DNA of 64,000 bases, from NCBI RefSeq assembly GCF_000969825.1, contig NZ_KQ033919.1, positions 3,980,749-4,044,748 on the forward strand, written 5' to 3'. Below the pieces are notes generated by a model, which was given only the letters and a program-made list of their open reading frames with translations, was not told the DNA's origin and did not search any database. Positions 1-6,329 of the stretch are shown in pieces (position 1 is the first letter of the stretch; every line of letters begins with the position of its first letter). Origin of the DNA: Parabacteroides gordonii MS-1 = DSM 23371 (GTDB lineage Bacteria > Bacteroidota > Bacteroidia > Bacteroidales > Tannerellaceae). The position numbers were made by a program, and so were the translations under genes.

Positions 1-1309
1 TAGCCGTACAGTTGTGGCCGATAGTATCCTGGCTGACCTGGATAAAGCGATCATGTATCTGAAAGAACAGAACAACAGCGCGTCTATGCGTGTACACAGG
101 GATGTGGCCCGTGCCTTGAAAAGCGAAGTCGCTTTGTTTGAAGGTACGTGGGAGAAATACCATAAGGCAAAAGGAGATAAGTTCTTCGATCCTTCTGTGA
201 CGGACGAAAAGATAAAGAGCTATTTCACCCAGGCTGCCGCTGCCGCTAAAGAGGTGATGGATCGTGGCGTATGGAAGATATATACCACCGGAAATACTAC
301 GAACGATTATCGCGTAGTGTTCCAGACTACCGATCTGTCGAATAACCCGGAAGTGCTTTGGTTTAAGATGTATGACGGCGACCAGGTAGGTAACAACGTG
401 AACCGTTACCTGAACCAGGGTGGCGGTGGAGTCGGAGTGACCTCGTCTCTGGTAGACGACTATCTGACTATCGATGGGAAACCTTTTGTCGGAACGCAAC
501 GTATAGAAGCCAAAAAAGTATTCGGAAACGAACTATTGCCGACTGTACGCGACCCGCGTCTGGTACAAACGATTTGTGCCCCGGGACAGCAATTGCGTCC
601 GGATGATACCGCTCCTTATTATCAGGTGCCGCCGCTGATCGGTTCTTCTGCCTATAACCAGAATATGACAGGTTATTCCTTGCTGAAGCATGTGCAGATC
701 GACTATACCGGTAGTTTGGATGCTGAATTCAAAGGAGCGACTCCGGCGATACAGTTCCGTTATGCCGATATCCTGTTAAATTATGCCGAAGCGTTAGCAG
801 AGTTGGATGGAGCAACCAATTCTCAGAATATTATTGTAGCTTTGCAACCGTTACGTGATCGCGTTGGTATGCCTGCCGTTGACTTTGATCGGGAGTACAA
901 TCAGGAATCTGATTATCCTTTCCGTCATTTAAATAAATATATTCAGGCTGTCCGCCGTGAACGTCGTATTGAAAAAGCTTGCGAAGGCCGTCGCCTGGAA
1001 GATATCCTGCGTTGGGCTGCTGCAGAAGAGCTTATTGTCGGTCAGTGGCCGAAAGGGGCACTTTTTGTAGGAAGCAACCTGCAAGAGCATCCCGAATACG
1101 ACGGTAAACTGGTTTACGACCAGTCTTCCGGTAATAACCTTTTCCTGACAGGGAAACCGGGCGACGCACTGCGTTATGTAGTGCCCAGCAATCCGGCCGG
1201 TTATGAGCAAGGATGGCGTTTTAACGTCGGTCGCGACTATCTGTTGCCTATTCAACCTCGTATGTTGTCATTGACAGGAGGTAAATGGGAGCAGAACCCG
1301 GGTTGGTAA
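1..1309 (+). CDS. SusD/RagB-family outer-membrane glycan-binding lipoprotein, 5'-truncated
   Basis: The reading frame is open to the first base of the window, so the N-terminus with its signal peptide and lipobox is missing. About 435 residues remain. The C-terminal part is characteristic of SusD/RagB proteins: FRYADILLNYAEAL followed by LRDRVGMP, then a stretch with RRERRIEKACEGRR and LEDILRW, and a terminal QNPGW. SusD proteins sit on the cell surface and bind glycan for their SusC partner, which must lie upstream of the window. A sulfatase gene follows after 23 bp, so the pair probably belongs to a locus for a sulfated host glycan. Family call is firm; the ligand is inferred only from the neighbour. 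Confidence 0.93.
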   Translation, partial: SRTVVADSILADLDKAIMYLKEQNNSASMRVHRDVARALKSEVALFEGTWEKYHKAKGDKFFDPSVTDEKIKSYFTQAAAAAKEVMDRGVWKIYTTGNTTNDYRVVFQTTDLSNNPEVLWFKMYDGDQVGNNVNRYLNQGGGGVGVTSSLVDDYLTIDGKPFVGTQRIEAKKVFGNELLPTVRDPRLVQTICAPGQQLRPDDTAPYYQVPPLIGSSAYNQNMTGYSLLKHVQIDYTGSLDAEFKGATPAIQFRYADILLNYAEALAELDGATNSQNIIVALQPLRDRVGMPAVDFDREYNQESDYPFRHLNKYIQAVRRERRIEKACEGRRLEDILRWAAAEELIVGQWPKGALFVGSNLQEHPEYDGKLVYDQSSGNNLFLTGKPGDALRYVVPSNPAGYEQGWRFNVGRDYLLPIQPRMLSLTGGKWEQNPGW

Positions 1310-1332
1310 ACTCATTTATATAAGCAAGATAT

Positions 1333-2904
1333 ATGAAAAACGTTAGATCTACAGTATTATTTTCTTTGACAGGAGCAGCGATGTTGGCATCGCTGCCCTC
1401 CTGCAAGGAAAAGGAGGAGAGCAAGAAGCCCATGAACATCCTCTACATCATGTGTGATGACCATTCGTACCAGACAATCAGTGCGTACGATAACCGGTTC
1501 ATCGAGACGCCTAATATTGACCGTATCGCCAAAGAAGGAGTCCGTTTTACAAACAGCTTTGTAGCCAACTCGTTAAGCGGGCCGAGCCGCGCTTGCCTGC
1601 TGACCGGTAAGCATAGCCATAAGAATGGCTTTACCGACAACACAAAGACGTTCGACGGCGAACAGCAGACTTTCCCGAAGTTATTGAAACAAGTCGGTTA
1701 CCAGACTGCTATTGTCGGTAAGTGGCACCTTACTTCCGATCCTACAGGATTCGATTACTGGAACATCCTGATCGGACAAGGGGATTACTACAATCCGTAT
1801 TTCATCGATAACGGGGAAAAGAAACAGATTGAAGGATACGCCACCAATATAACGACCGACCTGGCTATCGACTGGTTGGATCAGAAAAGGGACAAGGATA
1901 AACCGTTCTGTCTGCTCCTGCATCACAAGGCTCCGCACCGTACCTGGATGCCCGATACTTGTGACCTGGATCTGTATAACGACGTTGTATTCCCTATCCC
2001 CGAAACTTTCTACGATAAGTACGAAGGCCGCATTGCCGCTTCCGAGCAGGAAATGAGCATTATCGAGGATATGGATCTTGTTTATGACCTGAAACTGGCC
2101 GATAAAGAGAACGAAATCCATACCAAGACAGGGTTGGAAAAGGCCGGTCGTGCAATGTATAACCGGATGAATCCCGATCAGAAAGCTGCCTGGGATAAAC
2201 ATTACGACCCGATCATCAAGGATTTCAAAGAGAGAAAGCTGAGCGATAAGGCGTTAGCCGAATGGAAATATCAGCAGTATATGCATGATTATATCCGTGT
2301 GATCCATTCGGTAGACCGCAACGTGGGACGCGTACTGGATTACCTGGAAAAGAACGATATGCTGGATAATACCATCATCGTTTATACGTCCGACCAGGGT
2401 TTCTATATGGGCGAACATGGTTGGTTCGACAAACGTTTTATGTATGAAGAGTCTTTCCGCACGCCGATGCTGGTACGTTATCCGGGAGGCATAAAGGGTG
2501 ATATCCCTGAAATGGTTCAGAATATCGACCATGCGGCTACGTTCCTTGAACTGGCCGGTGCTCCGGTACCTGAAGATATCCAGGGAGATTCTTACCTGCC
2601 GCTGCTGAAAGGCGAACATCCGAAAGACTGGCGTACTTCATTGTATTACCATTTCTACGAATATCCGGCAGAGCACATGGTAAAACGCCATTACGGAGTT
2701 CGTACGGATCGTTACAAACTGATCCATTTCTACAACGACATCGATGTATGGGAACTGTACGACCTGCAGAACGACCCGATGGAAATGAAGAACATCTATA
2801 ACGAACCGGGCAACGAAGAGATCATCAAACAACTAAAAGATGAACTCCACAAACTACAGAAGCAGTATGACGACCCGATAGAGTCGGAATTGGCAAAAAG
2901 CTGA
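1333..2904 (+). CDS. Secreted serine-type sulfatase (lipoprotein), probably S1_11-like
   Basis: Encodes 523 residues. A lipoprotein signal ends in LPSC (Cys24). The alkaline-phosphatase-fold sulfatase signature is complete: metal-binding CDDH near residues 41-44, the active-site motif SGPSRACLLTG with Ser82 as the formylglycine precursor, and a late SDQGFYMGEHGWFDKR segment. A serine precursor implies maturation by a radical-SAM anSME enzyme, which is not in this window. The HHKAPHRTWMPD segment and overall length resemble N-acetylglucosamine-6-O-sulfatases of group S1_11; that assignment is from memory and uncertain. It follows the SusD gene closely, so likely one operon. A close paralogue (same length, Ser82 at the same position) sits at 38914-40479. 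Confidence 0.93.
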   Translation: MKNVRSTVLFSLTGAAMLASLPSCKEKEESKKPMNILYIMCDDHSYQTISAYDNRFIETPNIDRIAKEGVRFTNSFVANSLSGPSRACLLTGKHSHKNGFTDNTKTFDGEQQTFPKLLKQVGYQTAIVGKWHLTSDPTGFDYWNILIGQGDYYNPYFIDNGEKKQIEGYATNITTDLAIDWLDQKRDKDKPFCLLLHHKAPHRTWMPDTCDLDLYNDVVFPIPETFYDKYEGRIAASEQEMSIIEDMDLVYDLKLADKENEIHTKTGLEKAGRAMYNRMNPDQKAAWDKHYDPIIKDFKERKLSDKALAEWKYQQYMHDYIRVIHSVDRNVGRVLDYLEKNDMLDNTIIVYTSDQGFYMGEHGWFDKRFMYEESFRTPMLVRYPGGIKGDIPEMVQNIDHAATFLELAGAPVPEDIQGDSYLPLLKGEHPKDWRTSLYYHFYEYPAEHMVKRHYGVRTDRYKLIHFYNDIDVWELYDLQNDPMEMKNIYNEPGNEEIIKQLKDELHKLQKQYDDPIESELAKS

Positions 2905-2929
2905 TAGATATAGACAGGTAAAATAATAA

Positions 2930-2965
2930 AGGCTGTTCCATGATAATTCAGGAGCAGCCTTTTTT
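2930..2965 (+). terminator. Rho-independent terminator after the sulfatase
   Basis: A 10-bp stem (AGGCTGTTCC pairing with GGAGCAGCCT, one G-U pair) with an 11-nt loop is followed by a T tract. It closes the SusD-sulfatase transcript and lies just before the convergent HicB-like gene. Confidence 0.85.
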
Positions 2966-2989
2966 CGTATGATCGACTTTTAGTTCAAT

Positions 2990-3328
2990 CTATAGCATAG
3001 AGGCTATTTGCTTTTCCAAAGCTTGTTTAATGAATGCGTTGATAGATACCCCGGCTTGTTTGGCAAGCAATGCAATCCGGCTATGTATCTCAGGAGATAT
3101 GCGAACATTCAAAGAGCCGGAAAAACTTTTAAGAGGCTTTATCCCTTCTTCTTCGCAGTAAGCCAAATAATCATCTACTGCTTCATGAAAAGCCGCTGTA
3201 AGTTCTTTTACGCTTTCGCCTTCAAAGTTCACAAGTCCGTTTATACCCTCTATTTTACCGAAAAAGACGTTGTCCTTTTCACTAAAGTTCACAGAACCGA
3301 TATAGCCTTTGTAAGTTAATGTATTCAT
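2990..3328 (-). CDS. HicB-like antitoxin-family protein, orphan
   Basis: About 112 residues from MNTLTYKGYIGSV; an ATG five codons upstream (3343) is also possible. The N-terminal half has the HicB partial RNase-H-like fold (FFGKIEGINGLVNFEGESVKEL, then AFHEAVDDYLAYCEE). The C-terminal half is a ribbon-helix-helix segment (SGSLNVRISPEIHSRIALLA, then SINAFIKQALEKQI). HicB proteins normally neutralise the HicA mRNA interferase and repress their own operon. No hicA-like reading frame lies on either side: upstream is a tRNA gene, downstream the terminator of a convergent gene. It may be a solitary DNA-binding regulator. Its own promoter is visible upstream. Confidence 0.85.
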   Translation of the reverse strand: MNTLTYKGYIGSVNFSEKDNVFFGKIEGINGLVNFEGESVKELTAAFHEAVDDYLAYCEEEGIKPLKSFSGSLNVRISPEIHSRIALLAKQAGVSINAFIKQALEKQIASML

Positions 3329-3366
3329 TTGTTTATGCCGCATTTATCAGGTTGCCGCCCTGTTCA

Positions 3367-3397
3367 CAAATGTAACTATATTTTAGTTGCAAGCAAG
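3367..3397 (-). promoter_or_regulatory. Promoter of the HicB-like gene
   Basis: On the minus strand a Bacteroidetes-type -7 box TACATTTG (3367-3374) follows a CTTG -33 element (3394-3397) with a 19-bp spacer. The predicted start of transcription is about 30 bases before the start codon. Confidence 0.6.
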
Positions 3398-3456
3398 GGC
3401 TGAGGGATATAAAAAAACACCATAAGAAGCAATGTCGCTTTCTAATGGTGTTCATG

Positions 3457-3530
3457 TGGAGAATATCGGACTCGAACCGATCACCTACAGACTGCCAGTC
3501 TGTCGCTCTAGCCAGATGAGCTAATCCCCC
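3457..3530 (-). tRNA. tRNA-Ala (anticodon GGC)
   Basis: Reading the minus strand gives a complete 74-nt cloverleaf. The 7-bp acceptor is GGGGGAT with ATTCTCC, the D stem GCTC/GAGC, the anticodon stem ACAGA/TCTGT with loop CTGGCAG (anticodon GGC), and the T arm ATCGG-TTCGAGT-CCGAT. The discriminator base is A. The G3-U70 pair, the main alanine identity element, is present. CCA is not encoded, consistent with the CCA-adding enzyme at 41467-42900. Confidence 0.95.
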
Positions 3531-3548
3531 GTTGTTTATTTTCGAGTG

Positions 3549-3556
3549 CAAATATA
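3549..3556 (-). promoter_or_regulatory. -7 box for the tRNA-Ala gene
   Basis: TATATTTG on the minus strand, 18 bases before the tRNA 5' end, matches the Bacteroidetes TAnnTTTG consensus. It stands back to back with the -7 box of the DUF4286 gene. No convincing -33 element was seen. Confidence 0.55.
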
Positions 3557-3578
3557 GGGCTTTTCCTGATATTAGCAC

Positions 3579-3586
3579 TATCTTTG
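3579..3586 (+). promoter_or_regulatory. -7 box for the DUF4286-ruvC operon
   Basis: TATCTTTG matches TAnnTTTG and lies 24 bases before the chosen ATG of the DUF4286 gene. It supports the start at 3611 over an upstream TTG that would fall inside the box. Confidence 0.55.
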
Positions 3587-3610
3587 TATAAGAATTTTAT
3601 ACGAAAAGCG

Positions 3611-3925
3611 ATGATTATTTATAATACAACATTTAATATAGAGAATGATATCCTTGCCGAATGCGTGGATTATCTCAAGAAAGACTATATTCCCAGAGCT
3701 GCTGCAAGCGGTTTTCTGATGACTCCCTATCTGCGTCGTATCCTGCAGGATGAAACGGAAGAGGCTTCCAGTTACTCGGTTCAGTTCCATGTAAAGAACT
3801 ATGAGACACTGGAATACTGGTTGCAGAATGAAGGCCGTGCCCTGCAACAGGAGCTGGTGCAACGTTTTGGGCCTAAGATTGTCGGTTTCAGTACGCTACT
3901 GGAAGATATAGCACTGGATCTATGA
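3611..3925 (+). CDS. DUF4286 family small protein
   Basis: About 104 residues starting [13 protein letters not shown]. An upstream TTG at 3584 is unlikely because it overlaps the -7 box. The protein is acidic and compact, with segments [15 protein letters not shown]-like and [16 protein letters not shown] that I recognise from the uncharacterised Bacteroidetes DUF4286 family. It lacks a signal peptide or membrane segment and is probably cytoplasmic. Its stop codon overlaps the ruvC start in an ATGA, so the two are translationally coupled. The function is unknown; co-transcription with ruvC does not by itself show a repair role. Confidence 0.8.
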   Translation: MIIYNTTFNIENDILAECVDYLKKDYIPRAAASGFLMTPYLRRILQDETEEASSYSVQFHVKNYETLEYWLQNEGRALQQELVQRFGPKIVGFSTLLEDIALDL

Positions 3926-4482
3926 TCAAAGACCGTATCATACTTGGTATAGACCCCGGAACGATCGTGATGGGATATGGTGTCCTGAAGATCGAAGGGA
4001 ATAAGCCGAAGCTCGAAGCTATGGGCGTGCTGCAACTGAATAAGTATGAAGATCACTACATTCGTCTGAAAAAGATCTTTGAGCGGGTATTGGCTTTGAT
4101 CGATCAGTATCATCCCGATGAGTTGGCTATCGAAGCCCCTTTCTTCGGAAAGAATGTGCAGAGTATGCTGAAGTTGGGACGGGCACAAGGCGTGGCTATG
4201 GCGGCTGCCCTTGAACGCGAAATCCCTATTTTCGAATATGCCCCGCTGAAGATCAAGATGTCTATCACCGGTAACGGTAACGCAGCCAAAGAACAGGTTG
4301 CCGGAATGTTACAACGTTTCCTGCATATCCCGCAAGAGTCGATGTTGCCGCAACTGGATGCCACCGACGGATTGGCGGCCGCCGTTTGCCATTATTTCCA
4401 GACGAATAACCCGATCTCGGAAAAGAAATATTCCGGCTGGAAGGATTTCCTCGCGAAGAACCCCGATAAAGTCCGTAAGTAA
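3922..4482 (+). CDS. ruvC: Crossover junction endodeoxyribonuclease RuvC
   Basis: RuvC resolves Holliday junctions with RuvAB by symmetric nicking. The 186-residue protein has the RNase-H-fold acidic residues in expected places: Asp11 in LGIDPGT, Glu71 in [10 protein letters not shown], and Asp146/Asp149 in [14 protein letters not shown]. Length and motif spacing are typical. It overlaps the preceding DUF4286 gene by 4 bp and is followed by a strong bidirectional terminator. Another ATG-less frame within the gene is a shadow. Confidence 0.97.
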   Translation: MIKDRIILGIDPGTIVMGYGVLKIEGNKPKLEAMGVLQLNKYEDHYIRLKKIFERVLALIDQYHPDELAIEAPFFGKNVQSMLKLGRAQGVAMAAALEREIPIFEYAPLKIKMSITGNGNAAKEQVAGMLQRFLHIPQESMLPQLDATDGLAAAVCHYFQTNNPISEKKYSGWKDFLAKNPDKVRK

Positions 4483-4505
4483 AGCCGATCTCTCCTGTAT
4501 AACAT

Positions 4506-4539
4506 AAAAAAGTCCGGAACGCATATTCCGGACTTTTTC
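4506..4539. terminator. Bidirectional terminator between ruvC and gdhA
   Basis: An AT-extended stem (AAAAAGTCCGGAA with TTCCGGACTTTTT) and a 6-nt loop has an A tract on one side and a T tract on the other. It can therefore serve both converging genes. Confidence 0.9.
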
Positions 4540-4557
4540 TATCTAATAATGTATAGC

Positions 4558-5892
4558 TTATACAATACCCTGTGCCATCATCGCCTTGGCCACTTTCATG
4601 AAGCCGGCAATGTTTGCACCTTTCACATAGTTAATATATTTACCGTCTCTACCATGCTCTACGCATTGTTCGTGGATCGCACTCATGATCTGGTGCAGTT
4701 TGGCATCCACTTCAGCGGCAGTCCAGGAGATATGCATGGCATTCTGTGTCATTTCCAATCCCGAAGTAGCTACACCGCCGGCATTAACGGCTTTACCCGG
4801 AGCAAACAACTGGTTGTGTTCGATAAATAGATCGACAGCTTCGGCCGTACAACCCATATTGGACACTTCGGCAACGCACAAAGTCTTATTCTCGATCAGT
4901 TTGCGGGCATCGTCTGCATCCAGTTCGTTTTGTGTAGCGCAAGGCAGGGCGATATCCACTTTCTGTTCCCAGGGTTTCTTACCCGGATAGAAGGTTGCAC
5001 CGGGATATTCCTCAGCATAAGGAGCCACGATGTCGTTACCGCTGTTACGCAATTCCAACAGATATTCGATCTTGTCGCCCGAAATACCGTCCGGATCATA
5101 CACATATCCGTCAGGGCCGGAGATCGTAACTACTTTGGCACCCAGTTCTGTCGCCTTCTTTGTTGCTCCCCAGGCCACATTTCCGAAACCGGAAACGGCC
5201 ACTGTTTTTCCTTTTATATCGATACCATGAGTTTCAAGCATCTGATGTACGAAGTAAAGGGCACCATATCCCGTAGCTTCCGGGCGAAGGATAGAACCGC
5301 CGAATTCCATACCTTTACCAGTAAATGTACCGGTGTTTTCGCGTGCCAGTTTCTTATACATTCCGTACATATAACCTACTTCGCGGCCCCCTACGCCGAT
5401 ATCACCTGCCGGAACATCGCGGTCAGGCCCCAGGTTACGCCACAGCTCCATGATGAAAGCCTGGCAAAAACGCATGATCTCTGCATCGCTCTTTCCGCGG
5501 GGAGCAAAGTCTGAACCGCCCTTACCACCACCCATCGGTAATGTAGTCAGCGCATTTTTGAATGTTTGCTCAAAACCCAGGAACTTAAGAATGGATAAGT
5601 TTACAGACGGGTGGAAACGGATTCCCCCCTTATACGGGCCGATCGCATTATTGAATTGTACGCGGTATCCTAAATTAACCTGTACTTCACCTTTATCGTC
5701 TACCCAGGGTACACGGAAAGTAAAGATACGTTCCGGTTCAACCAAACGCTCGATGATCTTCGCTTTCTCGAATTCAGGATGCTGGTTATAAACCTCTTCT
5801 ATTGATAAAAGAACTTCTTTCACGGCCTGCAAGTACTCTTTTTCACCCGGGTGCTTTGCTTCCAGTGCAGATAAAATAACTTCTGTTTTCAT
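4558..5892 (-). CDS. gdhA: NADP-type glutamate dehydrogenase
   Basis: The enzyme aminates 2-oxoglutarate with ammonia and NAD(P)H to form glutamate, a main nitrogen entry route in Bacteroidetes. The 444-residue length fits hexameric small GDHs. Visible motifs are PYKGGIRFHP near residue 86, the active-site LPMGGGKGGSDF with catalytic Lys124, the DVPAGDIGVGGREVGYM segment, and a Rossmann glycine motif VSGFGNVAWGA near residue 240. The NADP preference is inferred from overall similarity to E. coli GdhA-type enzymes. It has its own promoter upstream and shares a 437-bp divergent intergenic region, containing a palindrome array, with the gene at 6330. Confidence 0.97.
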   Translation of the reverse strand: MKTEVILSALEAKHPGEKEYLQAVKEVLLSIEEVYNQHPEFEKAKIIERLVEPERIFTFRVPWVDDKGEVQVNLGYRVQFNNAIGPYKGGIRFHPSVNLSILKFLGFEQTFKNALTTLPMGGGKGGSDFAPRGKSDAEIMRFCQAFIMELWRNLGPDRDVPAGDIGVGGREVGYMYGMYKKLARENTGTFTGKGMEFGGSILRPEATGYGALYFVHQMLETHGIDIKGKTVAVSGFGNVAWGATKKATELGAKVVTISGPDGYVYDPDGISGDKIEYLLELRNSGNDIVAPYAEEYPGATFYPGKKPWEQKVDIALPCATQNELDADDARKLIENKTLCVAEVSNMGCTAEAVDLFIEHNQLFAPGKAVNAGGVATSGLEMTQNAMHISWTAAEVDAKLHQIMSAIHEQCVEHGRDGKYINYVKGANIAGFMKVAKAMMAQGIV

Positions 5893-5929
5893 AGCGTTTA
5901 TTGCTTTTTAAGGAATAACATTATGTAGG

Positions 5930-5960
5930 CAAATGTAGGGAATTCTACGGATTGACCAAG
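5930..5960 (-). promoter_or_regulatory. Promoter of gdhA
   Basis: On the minus strand, -33 CTTG (5957-5960) and -7 TACATTTG (5930-5937) are separated by 19 bp. This is the textbook Bacteroidetes primary sigma-factor arrangement, about 30 bases before the gdhA start codon after allowing for the +1 site. Confidence 0.7.
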
Positions 5961-6111
5961 CGTTTTGCTTTCTTTTTGACAGTTCAGGATATGTTATTGA
6001 TGCATATATTGCAGACGTTTTCGGTTACCCTTCGTCCAACTAGTATCAAAGTGCCGGGAAACTAATTGTTTATCAGGCATATTCTAATCTTTAACATATG
6101 TATTTTTATAC

Positions 6112-6195
6112 TTTTGAGCTAGCATGAATTTAATTTTGAGCTAGCTCGAAATTGATTTTTAGCATGGTCAAAATTAATTTTCAGCATGCTCAAAA
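6112..6195. repeat. Array of four 18-bp quasi-palindromes at 22-bp pitch
   Basis: Four tandem units lie at 6112, 6134, 6156 and 6178. Each is an 18-bp imperfect palindrome followed by a 4-bp spacer (TTAA, TTGA, TTAA). Examples are TTTTGAGCTAGCTCGAAA and TTTTCAGCATGCTCAAAA. The shared form is TTTTnAGCnnGnTCnAAA. A weaker palindrome (ACATATGT, centre 6097/6098) lies one pitch upstream. The array stands between the divergent gdhA promoter and the promoter of the gene at 6330, and a purine-rich tail follows. No function is known to me. The rest of this 437-bp region holds only the two promoters. Confidence 0.8.
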
Positions 6196-6295
6196 GAAAA
6201 AAAATATAGGAGAAAAATATTAGTGAATAGAGAGGAAAAGAATAGAATGTCGGGAGAAAAATCTTAATACTCTGCATCGGATTTGATTTTTTCCT

Positions 6296-6303
6296 TACTT
6301 TTG
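6296..6303 (+). promoter_or_regulatory. -7 box for the PPDK-domain gene
   Basis: TACTTTTG fits TAnnTTTG, 26 bases before the ATG. A weak TCTG lies 21 bp upstream as a possible -33 element. Confidence 0.5.
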
Positions 6304-6329
6304 GGCGTATATAACTCTATAAAATCATT

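Noticed and set aside
2990-3530. hicA toxin gene next to the HicB-like gene
   Set aside because: No small basic reading frame with a HicA-type GxHxxY region on either strand between the sulfatase terminator and the tRNA.
6112-6195. CRISPR-like array
   Set aside because: Units are short, palindromic and divergent, contiguous at 22 bp with 4-bp spacers. There is no constant repeat with unique spacers and no cas gene. The same applies to the other two arrays.
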